A stretch of 64,000 nt of DNA from Brassica napus (taxonomy: Eukaryota; Streptophyta; Magnoliopsida; Brassicales; Brassicaceae): assembly GCF_020379485.1 (NCBI RefSeq), contig NC_063438.1, positions 8,818,335 through 8,882,334 on the forward strand. The letters are read 5' to 3'. Positions 21,641 to 33,491 of the stretch are shown one piece after another; the stretch's first letter is position 1; every line of letters starts with the position of its first letter. The notes beneath the pieces were generated by a model, which worked only from the letters and a program-made list of their open reading frames with translations, searched no databases and was not told the origin of the DNA. The translations under genes were made by a program, and so were the position numbers.

Positions 21641-22587
21641 CTCGGACGGCATCTGTTCCAAAGATTCATAAGAGACAAGAAACGTAAATACAGGCATGTA
21701 ATAGTACAAGTCCATAAAGATGAGTGAGTACCAGAAAACCATCGTGTTCTCCATAAGAACCACGGAAACTGCCATTCATATTGTTGAAATTCATCTCATA
21801 TGATCCACCTGGACACATAACATATCACAAGAAAGGAGTTAGCGACTTGATGAAAATACCAATTGCTTCAAGGAAAGATGTAGGAGGTTCATACCATATC
21901 CCCATGGCCTACTATCAACAGCAGCAAGTTGTGCTCTTAGCCTTTCAACATCACGTGCCATTGAAACCATGTTATGTTCCATAGCTTGCCACTGCTCCAT
22001 AAGCTCAAACTTTTCCTTCTTCTCATAGTCAATAGCACCTCTATTCCAAAAGCAAAAGTACAACCGAAACCCAGAAGTTCAGGCATTAAAGTGTACAACT
22101 AATAGAATGAGTAATAACAAAAAGGTTGAATCTTATACCTAGCGTGCATAAGCTCTTTCTTCAAGTCTTGAACCTCAGCTCTCAAACCTGGAATCTGCTT
22201 GTTATCTGATTGCAATTTGAGCAAATCTTTCCTAAGAATCTCAACATCTCCACTAAGTTCACGCTTTATGTCATTTAGCTTCTGAACTTCACCGCGCAAC
22301 AGTGCAGCCTCTTCTTTGTCAGACTCTGTAGCACGAGCATCTGCCTCCCTTATCTCACCGAACTCCCTCGATTGCAGATCTTGTTGAGCACGGAGATCAC
22401 AAATGATCAGGTTCATCCGGTGAAGCTCTTCCTTGGCGGAGCCGAGTTCTCGCTCAAGAAGCACGCGGTGCTCAGCTAGTCTGTGATTATCATTAAAAAG
22501 CCTTTGGATTTCAACAGTCTGTATATGAAGATCTTCCAACAGTCTCTCGGGAGAGAACCCACGTGGATCATGATAACTTCCAGACAT
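20555..22587 (-). CDS. FLX-like coiled-coil gene with a Gag-derived last exon
   Basis: Proposed exons on the minus strand: 22587-22139, 22040-21895, 21808-21732 and 21652-20555, all with GT..AG introns in consistent phase, giving 589 residues. Residues 1-224 are a FLX-like protein (relatives of FLOWERING LOCUS C EXPRESSOR, nuclear coiled-coil partners of FRIGIDA): start [16 protein letters not shown], long heptad-rich coiled coil, then [15 protein letters not shown]. It matches what I recall of At1g55170. The native tail should be only about 20 residues. Instead the last exon runs in frame for 365 codons of retrotransposon Gag, with [27 protein letters not shown] and a CCHC knuckle [14 protein letters not shown]. 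Retaining the last intron would instead stop after 21 extra codons (TGA at 21668-21666). Whether the chimera is expressed is not known; a decayed allele or an assembly join are alternatives. The upstream in-frame TTG at 22593 is not a start. Confidence 0.65.
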
Positions 22588-22984
22588 TCTCAACTACCAA
22601 AAAAAACAAAACAAAAAAAGTATAAGAAGCCAAGAGCGATTACATCAATGTGGAGAGTTGGTAAACCAGAATCATGCGTTTTCTCAAATATAAAGGGAAT
22701 TTAGATTGTATAACATCAAAAACCTAAACCTATGGAATCAATTTCGAATTGCATTTGATCAAAATGGAAACGAGCAAAACTGCCTTAATCCAGAATCATG
22801 CATTTACTCTCTCAACTATAAGAAGAAAACTAGGTAAAATCAACCTAAACCTAAGACCTAGATAGGATCAATTTCGAATTGGATTTGATCGCAAGATTCA
22901 AAGAGGATTAAAGTACAGAAAGAAATTGCGAAAAGCATAAGAAACCTTATCTGCTGCGGATATCGTCTTCTACCTTCCTTTTGT

Positions 22985-23015
22985 GGTCTTGATTTTGAAG
23001 TCGGTCTCTCTCTCG

Positions 23016-23050
<35 letters not shown>
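22985..23050. repeat. (TC)n-rich tract in FLX-like leader
   Basis: A run of TCTC units lies some 400 bp upstream of the FLX-like ATG on the plus strand, reading GA in the mRNA sense. It is probably within the 5' leader or promoter. Confidence 0.7.
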
Positions 23051-23062
23051 ACGACATAGGTT

Positions 23063-25728
23063 CTCTTCTTGGCTGCGTTCTAATATCTAATGACGACGGA
23101 TTGAAAATCTTCAGTATATTTTTTTCTTTATTGGGCTGCTTCTAATCGGTTCGAATGAGCTTTGTTTCTGAACTTGCGCGTACTTTGCCACGTTCCTCCT
23201 ATGGAGAACCAAGAATATCTTTCTTAATCATATTAATTAGTGAACATAGGATTGGTAAATTAAAAAATTTAAATATGCATATAAAAATTGGTGGATTTTG
23301 TATTTAAACGTTAATTTAGTGTAGATTAAAGTGTAGAATTTAATAGATAAATCTATACTATTATTAACACAGAATCTTGGTTTTTCAAATTATTTACAAT
23401 GGGTTAGACTCGTGACCATTCTGAAAACAAGATGAACATATAGGAAAAAAAACATAAAGAAATAAAATAGCAGGAATAAAAATGAATGATTGTTCTTTTT
23501 TAAATTTAACAAAAAATAATTTTGTTCTTTATTTCTCTACAAAAAAAATAAATGAAAGAAAATGAGAAGGAAAAATTATTCCTTGTGAATTGTGATTTTT
23601 CTAAGGAACGTTAGAAAATGTATTATTCCTCATCATTCATTGGTCACCATTCATAGCAAATGTTATGTCATTGACATTTAATTTTTATATATATGTATAT
23701 TACTTATTTAAATTAACAATAGAATATTCTCTACATTTATGGTAATTAATTATTTCTATATTTTGTGAATCTATAATACTAAAACATAATCCCTGATAAA
23801 ATTTTGTCCTTGAGTTTTCAAGTTATTTACAATATCATGTCATTTATATATAATTTGAATATATACTAGAGCTTGACCCGTGCACGGATTTTTCTTTTTT
23901 AGATTTTTTTTAAATTTGTTTAGTGACATTTCTAAATAATAGATTATTTGAATATTTTATTTTTAAGTTCTTACAAACTTATATGGACCTAGAAAAATTC
24001 AACTTGAATTTCGATCAAAAACGTGTAATATCCTAATAAAATTTAATTTTAAAACCAAAAAGCTGATATCTAAAAAACTGATTTGTACTCGACTGAGTAC
24101 TTGAATGTCCATGTATTGATTACGTAACAAATAAAAATTCTCTGTTAATCGGTTTGAATTTTTTTTAACGAATGAAGCAATTCATTCATACATGTGAAAT
24201 TATTATTGCTAACATATAAAAATAAATGATGTTAAATTATGATAGTAAATACAATTAATGATATAATTAGAAAAGTTATAAAACACTTTAAAATAAGTAA
24301 ATTGTGTTTTATACTTTATAATAAATGCTCTCGAATAAATTAGAAAAGATCATCAGTAAAATGGTTATAATTATTTAAAAGGAAATGAAAATATGTAAAA
24401 ATTAAAAAACAACTTCAAAAATAGATAAGTATTATTTTGTACTTCAATTTTAGTTTTAGTAGAATAAATAATTGATTAAAAATATGTAAGGTTTTTTTAA
24501 ATGTTACCTGATTTAGTTGGGGTACGAATTTATTTGTTTAGATTTGGTGGAAAAAAAAATATCTTTGTATATTAACTAACTAATTTAGAATTTTCAATAT
24601 GTTTTGGATATAATTAATACAAAAGAGTGTTCATGGAAATCTTGGATTTGATTCTGTTGACAAAACTAAATTGAAAAATAATCTAAACCAATTGTGTACG
24701 TGTTTCAAAACCAATCGGTATATAGAAATATTTAATTGTGCTGTTAATAGATTAATTGGATTGTGTAGATATCTAATCTATTAAAACTGAAGTACAATTA
24801 ATACTTAACTCTGACTTTTCTCTAATAATTACAATAGATTATCACTGGACTTAAAAACATTGTTTTAAAATTTTCCTAAACCACTCTAAATAAATTAACG
24901 TCAATTAAATTATTTTTGAGATACTTTGAAACATAATTTTCTTAAAAGAGAAGCTATAATACATTGTACTTCAAAATAAATTTGTAGTAAATATCATATT
25001 TAAAAAATACACTAAGTTTCTAATAGAAACAAATACATTAAGTTGGATAAAATATCTTCTTTTAATTTGAATAGAAATGAATCTTTCTAACAAAATCTTT
25101 TATATAAGTACAAACTAAACATTATATTATTAATTTTATATTCACAATAAAAATACTTCTATTTTACTTAATATTTTAATATATTTTGATAATATTTAGC
25201 AAAATTATATTGAAAACCACATAACAGTTCTATGAAACATAAAAATATACACCAATAAGATAATAAAATAATATGAAAGTCAAATTTTTAAAATTTAAAT
25301 AATTTATATACGGTAAAATCAAATATTTTCTTATTTTATTAATAAAAATAGAAAAAAAATCTAAAAAAATGAAACTTTTATAAGTTAATATCTCTATAAA
25401 TTAATAAATTTTTAAAGTCTCAATATTATTAATTTATAGATGTTCTACTGTATGTTGTTAGGATTTGATTATGAAAAAATAAAATAAAAATAATGTAAGC
25501 AACTTTCAAGGGGATTGTCCATTTAAAATATCACACATGAAAGAAGTCATGACTTCTATTTTAAAAGATTAGATAATATTTTAAAATTTTCAAAATCTAA
25601 GATTTCAAAGTTAATGTTTTCAACATTCAAAGTATTATGTTTTTGTTTCCAAAAGCAAAATATATGATGATTGATATACACAAGAATAAAAACTGAAACC
25701 AAATCAAACACAGAAACTGAAAATACAA
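23063..25728. other. AT-rich intergenic DNA with Helitron-type end fragments
   Basis: No protein gene is supportable. Helitron 5'-type motifs lie at 23354 (TCTATACTATTATTAACACAG), 23771 (TCTATAATACTAAAACATAA) and 24774 (TCTAATCTATTAAAACTGA). At 23866-23887, CTAG followed by the palindrome CCGTGCACGG is a minus-strand Helitron 3' end. No pair could be joined with confidence, so this is best read as several broken, overlapping elements. Confidence 0.5.
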
Positions 25729-26820
25729 TCAGAGAGTAGGAATGGTTTTGGATCCAATGAACTGTTTCAGAATGGCTTTTTCTTGATCAATCCTCTTCTT
25801 CTCTTCCGCATTTCTCGGTTTCAGTTTTCTTTTCTCCTCCAAGATCCATTTGAAGAGCTCACGTTGTTGCTTCTCCGGTATTGGCTCACGTGCCTTGATC
25901 ACAACAGGCTCTGCAACCACTGCAGAAGGCGCAGGCTTTGCCATGGTAACAGAAGCCGCAGCGGCTGAATCTGATTTAGCAGCAATCTCTTCACTTAAAG
26001 AATCGATATCCTTTTTCTTAGGCCTCAAGAAAAGGTACCCTGCAAAAAGCAATAAGACCAAGAAGAAGCAGCAATAAAGTGTGTAATGAAAGTCTCTGTC
26101 AAGGCATTTGCCACTATATAATGCAAAGATTGTAACCTCAGCAGTCCTAGTAGGGTACATATAGATATCAAACAGGTTATCGATCATGTTACGGGTTAAA
26201 GATGAGCAAAATTGGTTAAACCTCAGAGTCAAAGTATGTGCAGTGCCGTGCGAAGGGTTTTAGAGGCCTAAGGCAAGATTTAAAAGTAAATTTATATACA
26301 ACTTAAAAAAAAACAATTTTCTAGTACGATATATCACCTTCGGGAAATACATAAGTTTAACACTTACAAGAATAAATTTATTACGTAAATATGCTATTTT
26401 ATGTTCTATAAGAAAAAAGTATATGAATTTAAAAATTGAGTTATTCGATTCTCATGGAAATTTTTTTTTTAGAAATAAGTTTAAGCAACTAAACTAGAAA
26501 TTGTTTTAAATTTTGGGGCCCTGAAAAACGTAATATTATTCGGGGGCCTAAGGCGAATGCCTTTTTCAATACACTGTAGGAACGCCTCTGAGTATGTGTA
26601 TCAATAGACAGCAAACACATAGAGCGTAATCATCTGAAGCAGATCACCAAAGGTCCAAAACCAAAGATCTATTTCAAATTCAAAGCAGAAATGCTAGATT
26701 CTCTTGATTACCTCCGGCGGCGAGATTAGCGGTGAGGAGAAGAGGCCAGACATATTTGTACCGTCGAGCGAATGATTCTTTCGGAGGCTGAGGAGGAGGA
26801 GGAACAGAGTCACCACTCAT
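25729..26820 (-). CDS. Small single-pass membrane protein, At1g55160-like
   Basis: Two exons, 26820-26712 and 26039-25729, give 139 residues. The first exon encodes MSGDSVPPPPQPP, a basic stretch SFARRYKYVW and the start of a hydrophobic segment; the second completes it (GGYLFLRPKKKD). One transmembrane helix (about residues 22-42) is followed by an Ala/Ser linker and a conserved charged C-terminal module (IPEKQQRELFKWILEEKRK, ILKQFIGSKTIPTL). I recall the Arabidopsis counterpart, annotated only loosely as a WAS/WASL-interacting-like protein, next to the FLX-like gene. Its function is unknown. The phase-1 intron (GT..AG) is 672 bp and hosts a hAT-like insertion. The continuous reading frame upstream of 26039 is intron sequence. 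Confidence 0.88.
26241..26590. mobile_element. hAT-like non-autonomous element in an intron
   Basis: The 350-bp insert starts CAGTGCCGTGC and ends GAACGCCTCTG; the reverse complement of the right end (CAGAGGCGTTC) matches the left end at 8 of 11 bases. It is flanked by the perfect 8-bp repeat AGTATGTG (26233-26240 and 26591-26598), the duplication size of hAT transposons. The two subterminal regions both carry GGGCCTAAGGC-like phrases. No coding capacity. Confidence 0.8.
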
Positions 26821-26879
26821 CGTGGAACCGTAGGCTTCGAGGTGCTTAAGCTGAGCGATAATATGTGAATCAGATGAGA

Positions 26880-27576
26880 ATCAGATCAACAAGTCAAATC
26901 ATATTACCAAACGTGAAAGATTCGTTGAGTGAGCTGGAAAGAGAGAAGGAAAGCGACAGCTTTTTTTGTTTGTTTAAACATTTTACCTTTCTTCTTGGGT
27001 TTATTCGTGAAAAGCTTGGGACCTTCTTCACTCATGGTTATTTCTATTCGTCCTGCCACCAAAACCTTTTCTTACATTTTAATTATGATTTATATATTTT
27101 TTCATTACGAATTTAATTTTAATTTTTTCTTTCAAATAAAAACCTCAGGAAATAATTTCCTGGATTAGTTTTAAAATGTTGTGAACTATTAGTTCAGATG
27201 TATATCTTTAGGGAAATACCCTATGATAACACTAAAATTTTTTTTATCACAAATATAAATTTTAAGAATCAAAATGTTTCATTAAAAAAATAAATATACA
27301 TTTATATCTTTAGGATTTACTAATCCAAATCTTTGGTAAAGTTAAGGGGTGAAGATTTGAGTTTGAAGTTTAAATATATATATTTTTTAATTTTTGTTTT
27401 TTAATTTTTTTATTTTTTTTATATATCTAAAGTATTAGTATATTTTTATCTATTAAATAAAATATTTTGGTTATTTTTCTCTTTGTGATCTATTTTTATG
27501 ACCAAAACTTAAAAATACTCTATTTATGAGAATTGTCCATATCTTTATGTATTTGTATATCCGTGTGTTATATGTA
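26880..27576. other. AT-rich intergenic DNA
   Basis: No gene is seen. Short open frames between 26865 and 27168 are low-complexity, Phe-rich and without support. Confidence 0.6.
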
Positions 27577-29493
27577 CTAGATTTTTTAACCGCGCTACGC
27601 GCGGATAAGATATTATATGTATTTCTCAATTCTAAAAAATAATGTATTATATTATTTAAAAAATATAAAATATAACTACATAACATAAATATATTTTTTA
27701 AATTTTCTTTGTGGAAATCATTATGTTGTTTGATTGTTGTACTTGATTCACATATTTGCATAGATATTTGTGATAGATGAATAACTATATTTTTATTATC
27801 AGTAAATAATATATATTTATTATATAATATAAGAAAAATAAAATTATTTACTTTTTAAACAAACTTGTCTCATGTTGGGGACTCGGTTATAGACATATCA
27901 TATACGAATGAGACATTTTTACAGTTATCAATCTTCTTAACATTGAAAAAACAAATCTACATATCAAAACAATATCTCATACGATCTATTTGTGGAATAA
28001 TTACTCTGAAGAAATTGAATTTAGGCATCAAAATGGACTGAAAATGTATGTGCATATATGTTATCTAAGTCTGCTTCACAAAGTACTATTCATAGTTCAT
28101 ATATCATTAATGTCCATCCTATTTTTTTGTCCACCATTTCTTAAACATCTTGAAATAACTGATGCTAATTAATAATAAATTTTTTGCTGGAAAAAAAATC
28201 AAATTTGTCTAATTATCGCTTAAATATTTTATTAATATGGTCTAAGAAGCTTTTAAGTGATATCATAGTTTAATTTATTAGTTTTTTTGTTAATTTTTAG
28301 AGGTTTTTGTATTTAAGATTTTTTTCCATATTAAGCTTCTATTTCTTTCACAGAATTGATATATATATATATATATCATAAAAATTACCATCAAATCAGT
28401 TTTACTTATTTATTATTTTGTTTTAACAAAATACACTTTTTAAATAATTTAATTTAAAATAAAATTATATATTAATTTGCTGTATTTTAACAATTTCATT
28501 GATTTAATTAATTTGCTTTGGTGGATAACTTAAAAAGTTTTCATATGAATCGGGGAAAGTAAATTTATGTTGTTATATTATATTTATTTTGTGTATATAG
28601 AATCTATATATAATTCTAGTGTAATAAAGAAAGAACATTATTTTTTTGTAACTTCAAAAAGATACATTATTACAATTTAAAATGAATCAAAATTGAAGAA
28701 AATGGTAATTAAATATTTGTAAATCTAATTGTTTAGTTGGATTCTCATGAAAAAAAAATCGATTGGTTAAACAAATGTTTCAAAATTTGTTGTGGTATTG
28801 TTTTGTCTATAAATTATAAAATTTATTGAATTAATATATTTAATTATTGCATCCTTAAATAATATTTTATTAAGACATTAGAAAATATGTTTTGAGTTGT
28901 TTTGTCAAATTGTACAAAAATCTATGCTTTTTCATATTTGTAACTTCAAAAAGATACATTATGATAATTTGAAATTAATCAAAATTGAATAAAATGGTAA
29001 TTAAATATTTGTAAATCTAATTATTTTTTTATCTTGTTTAGTTGGATTCTCATGAAAAAAAATCGATAGGTTAAACAAATGTTTCAAAATTTGTTGTGTT
29101 ATTGTTTTGTCTATAAATTACAAAATTTATTGAATTAATATATTTAATTATTGCACCCTTAAATAATATTTTATTAAGACATTAGAGAAGTATGTTATGA
29201 GTTGTTTTGTCAAAATTTTACAAAAATCTATGTTTTTTCATATTTGTCACGAAAATTTATATGTTAAACTTACTTTTACAAAATTCTTAACTTTGTCACG
29301 AAAACAAAAATCTATGCTTTTTCATACTTGTCAACGTTCTCACACTTTCTAAGAATATATTAGCTTAGTCACTTACTTATTTTTTTTTTACAAAATAAAG
29401 TATCGGAGTCTTGAAAGTTGAATTCATATTATTGTAAATGTACATAAGAGTTTGTGATTATATACTTAGTGGTTCTTGTATATGTGTCCAAGA

Positions 29494-29575
29494 AAGTTTC
29501 AATGGCTTAGTGGTAACTGTCCTATATATATCATACTAACCCGGGTTCGATTCTCACCTTCGCATTTTTTTTTTT
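29494..29575 (+). ncRNA. tRNA-like sequence with Pol III boxes (copy 1)
   Basis: TGGCTTAGTGG (29503-29513) fits an A box and GGTTCGATTCT (29544-29554) fits a B box. They lie 41 bp apart, followed by CCTTCGCA and a T run. The intervening part does not fold into a proper anticodon arm, so this is a tRNA-derived SINE head or tRNA relic rather than a working tRNA gene. Confidence 0.55.
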
Positions 29576-30154
29576 TTTTACGAAAAAAATGAGATGACAT
29601 GGCAATTTCGGGTTCTCTGATTGGTTGATTTTTCTATCCTATGTGGACACCCTCTCCATGGCTTATATCCCCCTTTTAGTATATTTTTTTTATCTTGTTT
29701 AGTTGGATTCTCATGAAAAAAAATCGATAGGTTAAACAAATGTTTCAAAATTTGTTGTGTTATTGTTTTGTCTATAAATTACAAAATTTATTGAATTAAT
29801 ATATTTAATTATTGCACCCTTAAATAATATTTTATTAAGACATTAGAGAAGTATGTTATGAGTTGTTTTGTCAAAATTTTACAAAAATCTATGTTTTTTC
29901 ATATTTGTCACGAAAATTTATATGTTAAACTTACTTTTACAAAATTCTTAACTTTGTCACGAAAACAAAAATCTATGCTTTTTCATACTTGTCAACGTTC
30001 TCACACTTTCTAAGAATATATTAGCTTAGTCACTTACTTATTTTTTTTTTACAAAATAAAGTATCGGAGTCTTGAAAGTTGAATTCATATTATTGTAAAT
30101 GTACATAAGAGTTTGTGATTATATACTTAGTGGTTCTTGTATATGTGTCCAAGA

Positions 30155-30238
30155 AAGTTTCAATGGCTTAGTGGTAACTGTCCTATATATATCATACTAA
30201 CCCGGGTTCGATTCTCACCTTCGCATTTTTTTTTTTTT
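30155..30238 (+). ncRNA. tRNA-like sequence with Pol III boxes (copy 2)
   Basis: This is the second copy in the tandem duplication: A box at 30164-30174, B box GGTTCGATTCT at 30205-30215, followed by a T run. The interpretation is as for the first copy. Confidence 0.55.
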
Positions 30239-30355
30239 TTTACGAAAAAAATGAGATGACATGGCAATTTCGGGTTCTCTGATTGGTTGATTTTTCTATC
30301 CTATGTGGACACCCTCTCCATAGCTTATATCCCCCTTTTAGTATAGTATAGATTA

Positions 30356-31579
30356 CTAGGGTAGGCCCGCCCTACGGACGGGATATATTTTAATTGTTAT
30401 CTATGTTTTTATTTTTTTTGTATGTTTTTATGGTTTGTATCTAGATTTTTATTTGCATGAGATGTGTATAATAATGATTTTTGTCTTTTATAAACTTTTA
30501 AGTAATGACAAAAGCCCATATCTGGCCTACTGATTTAGTCTAGTCAACTCTTACAATCCCCTCATATACCAAGACAAAAGACTTTGATTCTATCGACTAA
30601 AGAAAAGCTTCGCTTGGCCTCTCCTTCAGATCTATACGTTAACGCTCCACCACGGCAAGACGTTTATCTCCGGAATGACTATGGCCCATGTCTCATCCTC
30701 CGGATGTTCCCTTCACTAATTGAAATCCACCTCACCCTTGAATCCCCCGATGCTCATATCTCTTTGCTTCGTTGCCGTTTATACTTCATATGCACCGAGA
30801 ATGAATCACATCAAGCTTCTGGCCAGAATCCATGGTTATCCGGTGATTCATCTATCTCAAAGAAAACCTAAGAGAGTCACAAATGGAGACGTTGAGGATT
30901 CCACGGTTATATCTCCGGTGAATCTTTGCCGAAATAATGAAAATGGTTGATTTCTCTGCATCTCCACTGGCTTTCTGATTCTTCTCTACTGCTATTCTCG
31001 ATTCGAGCACACCACTTCATTTCTATCGCCTGCAGCAGATGGGAATTAAGGTAAAAAAAAAACAATTTAATGGATGAAGCAATGGGAATTGTTATTGTCT
31101 TCATATCTATTTATAGGATCAGAAAATCTGAATAACATAGGAGGTGAAGAATCAAAATTAATTAGACGTAGTGGTGCTCCTGGAATAAAGGTCATAATTG
31201 AGAAAAGTAATTACATGGTGTGAAGTTGAAAGGAAGCGTTTCTATGGGGTTTGCAGAGGAGGTGTGAAGTCAACGGTGTGAGAGATAGAGAGAAGACATC
31301 ATTGGACCGAAAAAGAAAAAAAATGAAATGGGGCGTATCACTTGACACGTGTCAGCTCCTTGACGCACAAAGAACACGAAGAAGAACGTATCGATTGATT
31401 AGGGTTCCGTATATGCTTGTGGTCGATGGGCCGCAGAAGAAGCGTGTAACGAAGCCCACTGCGAAGGTTTAATGAAACGGTGCGGATCCGACGTGTCTAC
31501 ACCATAGAGCTCCTATTTCCACCCTGTCATCCGACGTGTCCTTACAGGAGAGAAACAATCTCTTCTTTATATATAAAGA
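30356..31579 (-). mobile_element. Short Helitron, minus strand
   Basis: On the minus strand it starts TCTTTATATATAAAGAAGAG after A (31579) and ends with the inverted pair CCCGTCC-GTA-GGGCGGG, a short spacer, CTAG (30359-30356) and T. The 1,224-bp interior is more GC-rich than the flanks and has open frames (30584-30871 and 30720-30950, plus strand), but I recognise no complete gene. These may be captured exon pieces. It abuts the 5' end of the neighbouring Helitron with 3 bp between. Confidence 0.7.
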
Positions 31580-31639
31580 TATGTTTTGTAATTTGTGATT
31601 GGAGAAAGAGGAACAAACGAGAGAGAGAGCTAGAGATAA

Positions 31640-33190
31640 TCAGATTCCTTCTTATTCATCTATTTATTGTCTTATGACAAGCTTTATATATGGCATGAAA
31701 GTCGGTTTATATGAACCGACTAAGAAAAAAAGACAGAACTATAAGATAAATATTATCACCCATATATAAAAAGGACAAGTGTCCAAGATGAATAATCATC
31801 TAATTTTCTAACACCTTTCTTTAATTGTTTATTTTGTATTACGTAGTACCTCGTTAAAAACCTAGTCAGAGAAAAATTTATTAGAACAAAAACCATGACA
31901 AGGAAAAATAGTACACTGGCGTAATCTCCCCCTGAAAATAGCAGACATAGGTTCTTCTTCATAGGTCACGCAAATGTAGATGTCCACTCTTTTTTATTTT
32001 TCTTGAGCTTCCGTATATACGAGAAAAATCTTGGAGGAATGTCACTCTTGATATATTTTTGTTTGAGTTGAGCGACATACGTCGAATTCTCTTCAAATAT
32101 TTTCGTCGGCTCTTTCTCGTTAACTATTCCACTTGATTATTGTATGTGGTGACTCATTGACCCAAGTTACATACATTCTCGACATGCTTCATGAAGCGCA
32201 ATAGTTTATGCATGATTCGAAGATGTCGCAACCAGAGTTTGTTTATGGGACCGCCAAGAGATCGCAGTTCCACCAATTGTAAAAACATAGCCATACCAAA
32301 CTCAGGTTTTCTATAATAAATCAACCATAAATCAACTGTACTTGGAGAGAACGGATATATTCTCGACGCTATTCTAATTTTCATGAATAGGAAATGAGTT
32401 GTATCTTACAAAAACATTAGTGTCTAAAAGTATATTTAATCAAATACAACTTGCAAGATATATAAGTTCACATATGCTTTATTACCATTAGCATCTTCAA
32501 AGTACTTATTTATATAAGATCTTACCATAATCTTTTAAAACAACTTCTCTTTTAACATTGAAAGATCTATTTACCATTGGAGTACTCAAATGAGTCGTTT
32601 TATCCATATAAAAGCATTTCAATAACCTCTTCGTATAATTTGATTGATGCACAAATATTCTTTTTCGGAGATGCTCTATTTGGAGCACACGATAAAACTT
32701 TGTCTTACCGAGATCTTTCATTTCGAACTCCTTTTTCATATGAGTTCGAGCATCATCAACCTTCTTTTGAGTTTCAATTATGTTCAGGTCATCTATATAT
32801 ACAACAATGATCACAAAGCCAGATGACGATTTTTTTTATAAAAATGCGTAGACATATCACATTATTCACATATCTTTTACTCAAAAGATATTCACTTAAG
32901 CGATTGTACCACATGCGTCTGTAATTGTGAACGAACATGATACAAAAAAAACACTGTTACACATAACACTAGATTTTTTTATCGAAAAATGTTCAATATA
33001 TTCAATTTTTACATTTCTTGTTGCATTATTTCGAAGTTTTTGGTTAAAAGGAAAAAAACTAGTCTGAACTCTATCGTGTAGGCCAGCCATTTTGACAGCC
33101 CTTTCTCATAGGCATATATGTATGTCCTATGGATATTGCAAGCCGGATGCAGACTCTCTTATCGACAACTAGATTTTTCTTTTAGAAGTA
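31640..33190 (-). mobile_element. Decayed Ty1/copia element
   Basis: The minus strand of 32814-32506 encodes a recognisable copia reverse transcriptase piece: VVYIDDLNII in place of the usual YVDD box, then EFEMKDLG, HQSNYTKRLLKCFYMDK and LSTPM. Further degenerate downstream pieces continue to about 32154. A polypurine-like CAGGGGGAGA on the minus strand near 31926-31935 suggests that an LTR remnant extends left from there to about 31640. Many stops and frameshifts are present. The left and right limits are approximate. Confidence 0.75.
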
Positions 33191-33491
33191 TGAAAAAGTT
33201 ATAATGTACAAAACATAAACATAAAGCTTATTGCATAGTAATAAAAATTTAACAAAATGAAATGATTAATTTTTTTTTTTGCAACTTTAATTTTTTTTTA
33301 TCAATTAATTTAGTAAAAGAAATGATTAATTCAAAAAGTAATAAACTTATCGTTCATGTTGTCGTCTTCATTCTTCAACAACAACTTTAAATATTTTAGT
33401 GACATAACGATATTTTTCTTTGTTTGATGAGCTGCGACACCCATAATTAGTTGGGCTTGTACTTTCGTGTTGTCAGCCCATTGTCATTAAT
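33190..33491. other. AT-rich DNA replacing the expected 5' part of MED9
   Basis: No initiator ATG, polyglutamine-coding stretch or promoter for MED9 is visible here. The frame leading into the MED9 exon is open only back to a TAA at 33444-33446. Confidence 0.55.

Larger units (their letters stand above)
29020..30348. repeat. Near-identical 666-bp tandem duplication
   Basis: Copy 1 starts TTTTTTTATCTTGTTTAGTT near 29020 and copy 2 starts with the same phrase near 29686. Both end CATATCCCCC-like followed by TTTTAGTATA. I noticed only one or two substitutions (for example CCATGG versus CCATAG before GCTTATAT) and a homopolymer length change. A more diverged third copy of the first ~250 bp lies upstream at 28717. 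Confidence 0.9.
27577..30352 (-). mobile_element. Helitron, non-autonomous, minus strand
   Basis: On the minus strand it starts TCTATACTATACTAAAAGGG after A (30352) and ends with a perfect hairpin CCGCGC-GTA-GCGCGG (27604-27590), a short AT spacer, CTAG (27580-27577) and T. These are all the Helitron terminal hallmarks. The interior is AT-rich with no helicase. It carries a near-identical ~666-bp tandem duplication, listed separately, and an older partial third copy at about 28717-28960. Confidence 0.75.

Noticed and set aside
31571..31679. Open frame 31480-31677 and the adjacent region considered as a gene.
   Set aside because: The frame crosses the Helitron end at 31579 and is low-complexity beyond it.
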